A stretch of 54,757 bases of DNA. Source: Thraustochytrium sp. TN22 (Eukaryota > Sar > Bigyra > Thraustochytrida > Thraustochytriidae). Numbering within the stretch: the stretch's first letter is position 1; each line of letters opens with the position of its first letter. Shown here piece after piece: positions 35,652-44,943 of this stretch. A program made the position numbers and the translations under genes. Under the pieces are notes generated by a model that saw only the letters and a list, made by a program, of their open reading frames with translations, was not told where the DNA came from and made no database searches. Where the stretch lies: assembly GCA_013306675.1 (NCBI GenBank), contig JABLUY010000247.1:1-54757 (forward strand), in the 5' to 3' direction.

Positions 35652-38024
35652 GATGTACTAAGCCTGCAGCACGCAGCGCCGATCAATGCCAATGCCGGAG
35701 GAGAGCGATCGATGCTCGACCCTTGCTGCGTCAACACGCTGCCCTGCTCCGTGCCTAAACCTTCCTCGCTCCGCCGCGTTCAAGGTTTGGCGAGAGGCGC
35801 TTGGAGCGTGCTGAGAGCAAGCCACTCTTCAAGTTGAGCGCGCTTGAGAGCGCGCCTGGTGGAGAGTCTGGCCAGACCGTGGCTTGCCATAAGCGTCCCC
35901 TGGGGACGCTCAAGGCGGCTCAAGGCAACGCCGCCGCTCTCCAAGCGCTCCTGGAGCTCAAATCCGACAAGACCGGCAATCAGCACAGGCTAGGGCGACA
36001 GTGCTTCCGAGTCCAGCTGGACTCACCGACTCAGCTCAGTGCTCTCAGCCTGAGGCCTCTCGCCTCCAGGACGCCCGACTCGGATGCTCCGAGCCGCCGT
36101 GCCCGGCAAGTCAGGCATGATTGGCGGCTGGCTCAGGCTGCAGTGCGCTGCACTACTAGTCCAAGTCCACGCGCTCCAGCCTGGAGCGGCTCCGCGGCGC
36201 TCCTGCGACGCTCCCGCGACGCCCCGCGCCACTCCAGGCGCCTCCAGGCTGCTCTCACAGTCAGTGCTCTGATGAGTCAGGTGAGTCTCGTCAGACGCGG
36301 AGAATGAGCAAATGCGCCGACACTGCCCGACAGAGTCTCGCGAGATCGCGGCGAGGGTCTCATGCCGCTCTTGAGTTGCGTGTCTCGCCGGTGTGCGAAA
36401 CGCACAGCAACCTTCTTCAAGTTATGACTGCCAGTGATAACGTTAGGCCGGGGCTACTAGTACCTTAGTCACGGTTTTTTGGTGTGGTGGTGGTGGCCCC
36501 GGGTTGCTTGAAGCCTTGCGTGAAGTTGCGTCAGTTTTCATTTCACTCGCGGCGGCGCGCAGAGGGCCGGCCAGCCACTGGCAGCGGCTCGGGCCCGGGC
36601 CCGCTCGCCCGCCACTGGGGCCGCAGCAAGCGCGCCGCGAGCAATCAACTGGTGATGGACGCAAGCAGGCTGCACGGCCTGCACTGCTGTGGCTGTCTGC
36701 TCCGGGCCGAGCCGCCCTCCAAAGTTCTAAGCTTTCAAGGCGACATCTGGCTAGACTCGGAGCCCGCCAGCTCCGAATCGAAGCTTGCCTCGGTCTCGAC
36801 GCGAGCTCAACTTGAAGGCTTCCCTTGGCAGCAGTGCAGTTTGCGCGGCGCTCCGAGTCCCGCCGTGGCGAGTGTCAGTCACTGCAGGCTGCCTGACTCG
36901 ACTCTGATCAGCGTACGCTGGCGGTCGCGCCGCGCGCGAAGGACATGTGAGTCACGCCGTTCTCGCTGAGGCTCCTGCCAGCACCGCCCGCCAGCGATCA
37001 CGAGCCTTTGCCCGTGCTTGCCGGCGGCGGCTCGTGCGTTGCAGTGGCTCGTCGAGCCCGAACGCGGTGAGCGCTCGTCAGCAGTGAGTGACAGGCCGCA
37101 GCGGCAGCGCGCCTTGTTTCCTTCGCGGCGCTTTGCTGCGCTCGCTCGTCGAGCACGCCTCGCCAAGGCTCGCGGCCAAGCTCGCCGCCGCCGCGCCCTC
37201 GCTGCGCTCAGCGGCCTCGGCGCGGCCTGGAAGCGCGCCGCGCTCGACTCGGCGCCGCCGGGGTGCAAGCAGCGCCGCCGCGACCCTCCTCTCGCTCGGT
37301 CAGCTCGAGCCCGCGCGCGGCGCGGCGCGGCGCGGCGCGGCGGCGGCCAGCTCGTACCAGCTCGCGCGCTGCACCCGCGCGCTGGCCAGCTGCGTGCAGC
37401 GAGCCTCCGAGTCGCGACGCTTGCGAGCCTGGGCCTCGCGGCCACGAGGGCGGCCACGAGCAGCTCGAGCTCCAGCTCGAGCCCGAGCCCGCGCTGGAGC
37501 CCGCGCTGGAGCTCGAGGGCTGGCGCTGGCGCCCGAGCTCGGCTCCAGCGCCAGCGCCAGCTCCTCGCCGCCGGGCGCGGCGGCGCGGCGCGGCGCGGCG
37601 CGGCGGCAGCGCGGCAGCCCAGCCGCCGCGCGGCGCCACGCGCCTCTGGTCCTCTCCTCTCGCCTCGCGCCGCCGCCCGCCCGCCCCGCGCGCGGAGGCC
37701 GCCGCCGCCAGCCCAGCAGGCCGGCAGTGCGGCGCGCGGGCCGCCGCGGCGCGCGGGCGCGCGGCGGCGGCGCGCGCGGCGCGCTGGACGCGGGAGATCG
37801 GCGAGCCGAGGCGCGCTCCGCCCCCGGCGCCCGCCATTCGGCACGCGGCACGCGCCTCGGCAGGCAGGCAGGCAGGCAGGCGCGCAGGCGCGAAGCTGGC
37901 CGAGGCGCGCGCGCGCGGCAGGCCGGCGGCGCGCGCGAGCGGCGCGCGGCGAGGCGCGGCGGGCGAGGCGAGGCGAGGCGCGGCGAGGCGAGGCGCGGCG
38001 CCGCGGGGCGGCCGCGGCGGGAGC
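35652..38024. other. Long intergenic region, no supported gene
   Basis: It lies between two divergently oriented genes, so both promoters should be here. Several frames are open on both strands because of extreme GC content from about 37000 on, but they start at non-ATG codons and give Arg/Ala-rich sequence. Notable items are TAACGTTAGGCC at 36438-36449, a GAGCCCGAGC/GCTGGAGC-type repeat (about 37460-37560), a CAGG run (about 37859-37880) and GAGGCGCGGC arrays (about 37950-38000). Confidence 0.45.
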
Positions 38025-38660
38025 ATGAGCGCGGCGGGAAGCACGAGCGCGGCGGGCGCGACGCGCCTGGGTCGGGCGCCGCGCAAGACGGAGGGCGCGG
38101 CGCGCGCGGGCGGCGGCCGCGAGTCGCGGTCGCCCGCGGCGTCCTCGGTCTCGTCCGTGTCGGCGTGCACGTCGCCGCCGAGGTCGCCGACCGTTCAGGC
38201 GCCCGCGCGCGACGACGAGCGGCCGACGGCGCCGGCATCGGTGCGGGCTGTCTTGCTCGACGCCACGAGCTCCAACAGCAGCTGCTTCGCCGCCGCCGCT
38301 GCCACCACAAACACCACAAACACAAGCACGACGACGGGCACGACGCGTGCAGGCGAGGCCGGGTCCTCGCCTGCGGGCTCCCCAAGAGCGACCGCACGAG
38401 GAGCGGCCGCTGTGCCCAAGGCCCCCGCCACCGCCACGCCGCCCACGAGCGCCGAGACTGCCACGGCGGCTGCGCGCGGTAGTCGCCGCGAGGCCGTGGC
38501 GCGCGCTATTGAGCGCGGGCAGGCCGCGCTGGCCGCCTACGTGCACTGTCGCAACCACGTTGCCGTGCACCAGCCACCAAGGGAAGCCTGGTCCTCGTCG
38601 CTCTCATCCATTTCCTCCTCATGGATGCGGAGCCCACCGGCGGCGGCGGCAGCACCGTCG

Positions 38661-38692
<32 letters not shown>

Positions 38693-41105
38693 GTCGGTCT
38701 CTTCGTCTTCTCGCGGCTTTGGCGGCTTGCCACGAAGCGGGAGCGCCCTCAACCTCGTGAGCCGCCGCCGCAGCTCAGGCTTCGGCTCGATGCTCTCGCA
38801 CCACGGCAGCCGGCGGCGGTCCAGATCACGCAGCGGCAATGGCAATGGCAGCGGCAGCGGCAATGGTAATGGCAGCGCCAGTGCCAATGGAAGCAGCGGC
38901 GGTGGCGCCGCGGCCGGCGCCGGCAGCGGCGCCAGCAGCTTCTTGTCGGTCGTCTTGAGCATCTCGCCGCGCCACCGCCGGCGGTCCAGCACGAGCACAG
39001 CCGCCAGCAGCGGGTCATCCGTGTCCACGTACGCGACTGGGGCCAGCGGCGCCGTGGGCGCCTCCGCGCCCCGTGCGATGCGACCCGCAGCCTCCTTCAC
39101 GCTCGGGTCCCGCGACCAGGGCATGTTGTCCAGCAGCTACGGGTCCGGCCTGTCGTCGCCGCTGCGCGAGGCCTCGCACCGCCAACACCGCCGCGGCAGC
39201 TCTCTGACGAGCGACCTGGGCGACCTCAGCGACTGGCGCACCGTGGACGACTTCGTCGAGGGCGACGACTCGGACGAGCGCGAGCACGCCGAGGAGGCCA
39301 GCGCGCCGGCGGACGGCGCCGCCGAGGAGGCCGACCTCGCCAACGAGGAGCTCGGCGCCAAGGCGCCCTCCACCGAACCGGACGCCGGGGCAGACCGCGA
39401 CGAGGACGCCCCGCTCGAGGACGGGAGCGAGGGCGACTTCGAGATCGCCTTTGGCGACTTCGAGGACTTCGCCGTCGCATCGGCCTCGGCCGCGTCCTCG
39501 TTGGCGCCCGGCACGCCGCGCGCCGTGCGCGCCGTCTCGGACGAGGACGAGGCCAACGTCCAGGTGGCGCGCCGCGGGAGCACCAACGCGGCGCTGGGCG
39601 CCACGGCGCTCAATCCGTCCGCTGCCCGGGACGGCTGGCTGTCCGGCGGCCTCAGCCGCCGCCTGCGCCGCAAGATGCAGGACTGCGACCTGCCCGGCCT
39701 GGTCTACCTCTTCCGCTGGCACCCACAGTACGCGCGCATGGCGCTCCTCGAGGCGCCGCGAGACAGCGAGGAGATCCCGCGCCGCAAGGCGCTCTGCACG
39801 CTGCTGCTCAGCAAGGTCTGGCCGCAGCCGGACCGCTGCCCCGCGCACCGCTGGGCGCTCATCAGCCTGCTGGGCCACGCGCTCTGCCAGGAGTTCCACG
39901 CCAACCGCGACCTGCCGCTGCGCTCCTCCTCGGTCGCCTCGCAGGTCCTCGCGCAGCTCGCGACCCAGCCCGCCAGCGTGCAGGCGCTCAACGCCGTGCT
40001 CAAGCCCGTACTCGACATGGTCGCAGCTGCGCACCCGCCGCTGCCGGTGCACGCGGCGCCCGAGCTCGCACACCGCATCCTCGACGCGCTCGTCCGCCTG
40101 CCCTTGCCCAAGGCTCTCTGTGACGCGGCCTGCCAGCTCGCGCGCCTCGCCTCCAGCTCGCGCGAGCGCGTTTACCTCGTCGCCAGCTGCTTCCTCTTTC
40201 GCTCCGTCAACTCGGCCCTGGTCGAGGCCTCCGTGACGCCGCGCGCCCGGGACCCCACCGGGACTGGCGCGGCCAACCCCAAAGCCGGCACGGAGGCCAC
40301 CGCCAACGACAAGCGCGACGAGGTGCTCGTCAGCACCGCCAAGCTCTTGCAGGCCGCGTGCAAGCACGCCATGGCGCTGGCCGCCGCGGACGACGCTGTC
40401 GTGGCCGGCCAGCTCGCCGCCGCCCGTGCCGCGCGCGACCCGCCCGCGGACGCCAAGGGCGCCCCGGTCTCCGCCGCCGAGGCCGACTTTTTGGCGCGCA
40501 CCGCGCCCAAGGTGCGCACCGTCGTGGCCAACCTCTGCGAGGCCACGCACGTCTTCTCCTTCGCGCAGGAGGTTGTCCGGGCAGAGGTGCTCTTTGACAT
40601 CTTCCGCTGCTTGCGCCTCGAGAAGGCTACCGACCCGTCCAAGGTGCGCTGGAAACCCATGCTGGTGTCTGTGGCCGACCTCCAGCAGCTCGCGCGCGTC
40701 GCCCTTACGCTGCTCGAGGACCACGATGACGAGGTAGACCCGGATCTCGACGCGCTGCGTGACTTTGTGCGCCCGCGCCTTCCCAGCCTGCGTGCCTTTG
40801 CTGCGCTACGCGACCCGGAGAGCCACTACCTCGAGCTCGAGCTGCGCTGGGTGCGCGCCAGCCCGCTCAACTTCCGCCCGCCCCTGCAGAATGCGCACGC
40901 TGCCCCGGACGTTTGCCCGCGCCCGGCTTTTGGCAGCCTCGGCAGCCTCGACAGCGGCCGCAGCAGCAGCGTGAGTAGCGCTGGGTCTCATCTCAGCTCC
41001 AGCGCCGGCAGCGTCGGCGTGTCCGGCCCGCTCGACGAGGCCTCCCTTGTGCAGGATTGTTTGCGCGACCTCCGCCGCGCCTTTGCTGCACTCAAAGCCA
41101 TGTGA
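38025..41105 (+). CDS. RasGAP-domain protein
   Basis: A 1,026-residue protein with a long disordered Ser/Arg/Gly-rich N-terminus (about 1-550, with poly-Ser and Asn-Gly repeats and acidic patches) and a helical C-terminal domain resembling Ras GTPase-activating proteins. RasGAP landmarks appear in order: an arginine-finger segment LPLRSSSVASQVL (Arg633, codon 39921), a following LNAVLKPVLDMV helix, the FLR-type motif SCFLFRSVNSALVEAS (Arg726, codon 40200), and LVSTAKLLQAACKHA matching the LxxxAKxLQ helix. It would speed GTP hydrolysis by a Ras-like protein. The match rests on spaced motifs and not on overall similarity. No C2, PH or IQ domain is seen. ATG 38025 is the first ATG in a frame open from a GTG at 37263. 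Confidence 0.7.
38653..38700 (+). repeat. TCG trinucleotide repeat encoding poly-Ser
   Basis: A run of TCG/TCA codons encodes about 16 serines in the disordered N-terminus of the RasGAP-like protein. Confidence 0.8.
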
Positions 41106-41309
41106 TATGAACATACCTCAACCCGTCCCACGCACCCGCCCACAATTCGGGTCAGCTCAAGTCGGGTCGGCTCGGCGCGAGTCGGCTCGGCTCGGGTCGC
41201 GGCTCGTAGGAAATGAAAACAAGTAAAAGAACGCAGAACAGTCATGATGTATGATGCAAATAGGTGGGTTGGTGAGGGGGGGGGAAGCCGCCGCCCTCTC
41301 ATTCCCTCT
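41106..41309. other. Convergent intergenic region
   Basis: This gap between two convergent genes holds a GTCGGGTCGGCTCGG-type repeat (about 41155-41206) and a G-run near 41274-41284. It probably carries both 3' UTRs. Confidence 0.4.
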
Positions 41310-42365
41310 TCAAAAGAAAAAGTCGTCCTCGTCTTCCGGCACGGGCCCCAGGCCGCCGCCCGACATGCGCACGTAATTGCTCGGATATCCAGTGCTGTGC
41401 AGCCCGCTGGCGCGCGAGCCGCCGGTGCTGCCCAAGTTGTGCATGCTCATGCCCACACTTGACCGCTTCAGCCGCCCTAAATACTCGTCACGCGCAGCAC
41501 CTGGTGCGTCGTGCAGGTCCACGCGTCGCTGCACAAAGGTGCGAATCGTTTCCAGCTCCGCCTCGTTCAGGTTGTGCTCAATCATGGTCGACATGCGCGG
41601 ATTGTACCCGGGCCGTGCTGCCAGCATGCCCAGGCCACCTAGCATCGTCATGCCCAGAAATCGCGGGAAGTCGATGTTGAGCACCTTGGACGCGGCGTAC
41701 AGCCCAATTCCGATGCTCGCGAACATGACCAGGCTGTTGCCCCAGATACCGAGTTGCGCCTCCAGCGCCGCCTGCCGCCCCGTCATGGGCGTCTCCATGT
41801 CGTCCGCTTCGTGTCCCACGTCGAACTGCACACGTGGACGTGGCGCGCCCCCGCGCGGCGTAAACCCTCCTCCCTCGGACGAGTCACTCCCGTCCATGCC
41901 AGCTCTGGCCCGCGCCGAGCCCCGCTGCCGCATTCCGGCGCCCAGTTCCGCGTCCAGGCCGCCCAGCCCGCCGTCCAGAGGCGTGCGCTCTCCGTCCTCG
42001 TCCTCCTCCACCTCTTGCACCTCGTCCACGTCCACGTCTTCGTCGACGCCCTCGAGCAGAGGCCCGACGTGAGCCTGCGACGCGCCGTCCTCGGCGACTT
42101 GGCTGTCGCCCTCGAATTCTTCTTCCTCCTCTTCCTCCTCCTCTTCCTCCTCGCCCTCCATCACACCATCCACGTCCTCCATGGACGCGCCGTCCAAGTC
42201 GCCGTCGCTCGCCGCCTCGTCGTCCGCGTCCACGTCCTGCAGCATGGCCTCGGCCTCGTCCTCGGCGCCCAGGGCGCCCAGCAGCTCGTCCGCCGCGCCC
42301 GCCAGCCCTCGCCGCGGCGCGCCGTCATGGGCCGCGCCCTCGTCCTCCTCGCCCGCGCCGCGCAT
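41310..42365 (-). CDS. Acidic membrane protein, family unknown
   Basis: From ATG 42365, 351 residues. The first 190 are strongly acidic and disordered, with a run of about a dozen Glu residues and repeated Asp-Val-Asp. Two hydrophobic stretches follow at about residues 208-248 (SLVMFASIGIGLYAA and FLGMTMLGGLGMLAA), enough for one hairpin or one to two membrane spans. After them come a polar helix containing NLNEAELETIRTFVQRRVDL and a Gly/Ser-rich tail ending in an acidic EDEDDFFF. There is no N-terminal signal peptide, so insertion would depend on the internal segments. I do not recognise the family. The frame continues to an ATG at 42602, but that ATG lies inside minisatellite unit one, and the added residues look non-coding. 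Confidence 0.7.
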   Translation of the reverse strand: MRGAGEEDEGAAHDGAPRRGLAGAADELLGALGAEDEAEAMLQDVDADDEAASDGDLDGASMEDVDGVMEGEEEEEEEEEEEEFEGDSQVAEDGASQAHVGPLLEGVDEDVDVDEVQEVEEDEDGERTPLDGGLGGLDAELGAGMRQRGSARARAGMDGSDSSEGGGFTPRGGAPRPRVQFDVGHEADDMETPMTGRQAALEAQLGIWGNSLVMFASIGIGLYAASKVLNIDFPRFLGMTMLGGLGMLAARPGYNPRMSTMIEHNLNEAELETIRTFVQRRVDLHDAPGAARDEYLGRLKRSSVGMSMHNLGSTGGSRASGLHSTGYPSNYVRMSGGGLGPVPEDEDDFFF

Positions 42366-42510
42366 CCTGGGCGCGCGCGCAGCGCCGCGCCCGTCTTGCT
42401 CGTTCAAGTTCTGCTTCTGCCTGCCCGCCTCAGAGGCTGCCGGTCTGCTCCGCGTCGCGGTCACGCAGGTGCTCTTGACCAAGCACGGCGAGGCACTTGT
42501 GACAGTGGAC

Positions 42511-43049
42511 GACCAGGCCACGAAGCAGTGACTTCGTTGCTGCTGCGGCCGCATCGCTTTCGAATTCATTCCAGAGGCTCGCATCAGACAAATTGTGCTC
42601 ATTTCTTGCTCTACTCTGACCAGGCCACGAAGCAGTGACTTCGTTGCTGCTGCGGCTGCATCGCTTTCAAATTCATTTCAGAGGCTCGCATCGGACACAT
42701 TGCGCTCATTTCTTTGCTCTGTTCTAACCAGGCCAGGAAGCAGTGACTTCGTTGCAGCTGCGGCTGCATCGCTTTCGAATTCATTCAGAGGCTCGCATCA
42801 GACAAATTGTGCTCATTTCTTTGCTCTACTCTGACCAGGCCACGAAGCAGCGACTTCGTTGCTGCTGCGGCTGCATCGCTTTCGAATTCATTTCAAGAGG
42901 CTCGCATCAGACAAATTGTGCTCATTTCTTTGCTCTACTCTGACCAGGCCACGAAGCAGTGACTTCGTTGCAGCTGCGGCTGCATCGCTTTCGAATTCAT
43001 TTCAGAGGCTCGCATCAGACAAATTGTGCTCATTTCTTTGCTCTACTCT
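42511..43049. repeat. Minisatellite, five units of about 108 bp
   Basis: Units start at 42511, 42618, 42726, 42833 and 42942, with spacing of 107-109 bp, and the array ends at about 43049. Each begins GACCAGGCCACGAAGCAGTG and includes GCATCGCTTTCGAATTCATT and CAGACAAATTGTGCTCATTT. Units are highly similar with small indels, so any reading frame through them breaks. The array lies upstream of the acidic membrane protein gene and close to the 3' end of the RIB43A gene. Confidence 0.93.
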
Positions 43050-43282
43050 GACTCGTCTGGGACTTGAAAACCTCGCTCGCCCAGGGCGCATGGATCGACA
43101 TGGTGTTGTACACACACCCGCACCCACACAGATACACGGTTGGAGGGATCGCGCTGCTCGCTGCTGCCTTTTCTGAATTTGCGTTTGACTCACCCTCTCA
43201 CATAGACACACACAACTCTCTCTCTCTCTCTCTCTCTCGTCAGGCTCTTTTTCTCTCTCCAAGTGTTTTCTGGCAGCCATCG
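43050..43282. other. 3' flank of RIB43A gene with CT microsatellite
   Basis: This gap holds CA-rich sequence and a CT dinucleotide run at about 43217-43238. No gene is seen. Confidence 0.5.
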
Positions 43283-44392
43283 TCAGCGATGAGAGGTGCC
43301 AAAGCGAGAGAAGAAGTCTTCTGAAAAGCCGGACTCGAGACGCTGCTCGCGGCGGTAGGCGTCATCACGGGCACGCTTGTCCTGGGCCTGACGCAGCTGA
43401 GTCTCCAAGTCAGTCTTGGCGATGAGCTGGCGGCGCTCCTGGTCAGCAAAGTTGACGTGGTTGGCAGCCTGGAGGAGCGCCTGTTGCTCGCGGGCAAAGC
43501 GAGCCTCCTCGCTGCGCTCGCGCGCCTCGCGAGCGCGGCGCTCCTGGATCTGGGCGGCCTGCTCGGCGCGCACGGCGTCGAGCTGGGCATCGCTGAGGCC
43601 GTTGAAGTGGTCGGGGCGAACGCGGTGCGCGGCGAGCTCGCTCTGGCCCGAGGTGGCCTGGAGGTGGCGCACCTCCTCGAGGCGCGCGAGCTCGCGCTTC
43701 TCCTGCTCGTGCTCGAGAAGGCGGGCGTAGCGTTCGCGCTCCGCACGCTCCGTGGCCTGCAGCAAGTTGTACTGCTGGGTCTCGCGGAGCCGACGCTTCT
43801 CGGCGGCGCGAGCGGCGCGCGCGGCCTCGTCGACGAGCTCGCCGACCTCGCGCTCGCGCTCGGCCTCGAGGGCGCCCTGCTCCTTTTCCTCGCGCTGGCG
43901 GCGCGCGCGCTCGTCGGCCTGCTCCTGCGCCCAGTAGCGCATCTGGCGCTGCTGCAGCAGGCGGCGCTCCTTGGCGCCTGCATCCTCGCCGTCGAAGCGC
44001 TGCGCCGAGGCCGGCCCGCGGTAGGGCTCGGCGCGGTGGTACTCGGCGACTGCGCTCGCCTCATTCTCGCGCTTGCGCGCGGCCTCGCGCTGCCACTCCT
44101 CGCGCAGACTGGCGCCGACCTCGCGCTTGCGCTCCTCGCTGCGCACCTCGTCCTCCTTGAGCGCGTCGTGCACGCGCTGCAGATACTCCGCGTACGCGCG
44201 GTCATCCTCGCGCTCCTGCCGCGCGCGCTCCTCCTTCTCCCTCATCTGCGCCGCCAGCGCGCTCTCATCGCGGCCCGTCAGCCGCACCTTGGGGTTCAGC
44301 AGGCGCTGCCGCAGCTCCTCGTGCCGCCGCCGCGTCGCCTCCACGCGCTCGTCGCCGCGCGCCTCCCACTCGGCAGCCAAGCGCCTGTCCAT
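43283..44392 (-). CDS. RIB43A-family flagellar microtubule ribbon protein
   Basis: A 369-residue helical protein of the RIB43A/RIBC family, which lines the lumen of ciliary and flagellar doublet microtubules. Family features are the early RRHEELRQRLLNPKVRLTG block followed by ALAAQMREKEERARQE, a nearly uninterrupted Arg/Glu/Gln-rich helix, a FNGLSDAQLDAVRAEQAAQI motif near residue 265, and the terminal FSEDFFSRFGTSHR. Length is right for the family (about 370-390). It starts at ATG 44392, and faces a FAM184 gene across 551 bp, so the two may share a promoter. Its presence indicates that the organism makes a motile flagellum at some stage. Confidence 0.9.
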   Translation of the reverse strand: MDRRLAAEWEARGDERVEATRRRHEELRQRLLNPKVRLTGRDESALAAQMREKEERARQEREDDRAYAEYLQRVHDALKEDEVRSEERKREVGASLREEWQREAARKRENEASAVAEYHRAEPYRGPASAQRFDGEDAGAKERRLLQQRQMRYWAQEQADERARRQREEKEQGALEAEREREVGELVDEAARAARAAEKRRLRETQQYNLLQATERAERERYARLLEHEQEKRELARLEEVRHLQATSGQSELAAHRVRPDHFNGLSDAQLDAVRAEQAAQIQERRAREARERSEEARFAREQQALLQAANHVNFADQERRQLIAKTDLETQLRQAQDKRARDDAYRREQRLESGFSEDFFSRFGTSHR

Positions 44393-44943
44393 GGCCGCGC
44401 CCTCGCGCGGGTGCCGCCGCGATGGACGCCCTGCGCCGCCGCGACAGCGAGCGAGACCGGGACCGAGCCGCCGCGGAGACCGAGCCGCGCAGGCCGCGCG
44501 CGCCGCGCCACCCGCCGCCGCCGCCGCTCTGCCGCCCGCGCCCGCGCCGCGCGAGTCCTCCGCCAGCGCGCGCCCGAGTTGGCTCCAAGTCGGCCTCGCA
44601 ACCGGCGCGCGCTCTCCGTTTTTTCTACACCCTCAACGAATACGTGTGCGCGAGCGGCGCAGAGCTTGCGGAGAAGGATTGCGGCTTGCGACAGGCCAGG
44701 CAGGGCAGGGCAGGGCAAGGCGAGGAGGCAGGCGGCCACCCTGGTGCGCCTAGTGGGTGCATGCGCGGCGCAGCGGCCTCGAGGCGCCGTCGACCTGGCT
44801 CGGATCTGGCGCAACGGCGCTCTGCTGCCCTTTCTCTCTCAGGTTCTCTCCGTGCCCTGCAGTAGGCAGGCGCCGGCAGGGGCGGCGGCAGTCAGGCTGG
44901 CGCTGGCGGGCGCAGCGCGCGGCGGCGCTGGCGCGAGGGCAGC
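44393..44943. promoter_or_regulatory. Divergent promoter between RIB43A and FAM184 genes
   Basis: Two genes transcribed away from each other share this 551-bp spacer. It is GC-rich with a GGCAG run near 44698-44715. Open frames here start without ATG or shift frame, so no gene is called. A shared ciliogenesis-linked control is plausible but no binding site was recognised. Confidence 0.45.

Noticed and set aside
35801-36969. Several 60-170-codon plus frames in the long intergenic region
   Set aside because: Overlapping, no domain, no codon bias matching the real genes.
36879-38570. Minus-strand open frame of 563 codons before the RasGAP-like gene
   Set aside because: Almost entirely Arg/Ala/Gly; arises from GC repeats and overlaps the other gene's start. 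No domain.
42366-42602. N-terminal extension of the acidic membrane protein from ATG 42602
   Set aside because: The ATG lies in a minisatellite unit and the added residues are Cys/Ser/Thr-rich with unbiased codons.
42511-43049. CRISPR-like direct repeats
   Set aside because: The whole 108-bp unit is repeated with no unique spacers, in a eukaryotic setting; this is a minisatellite.
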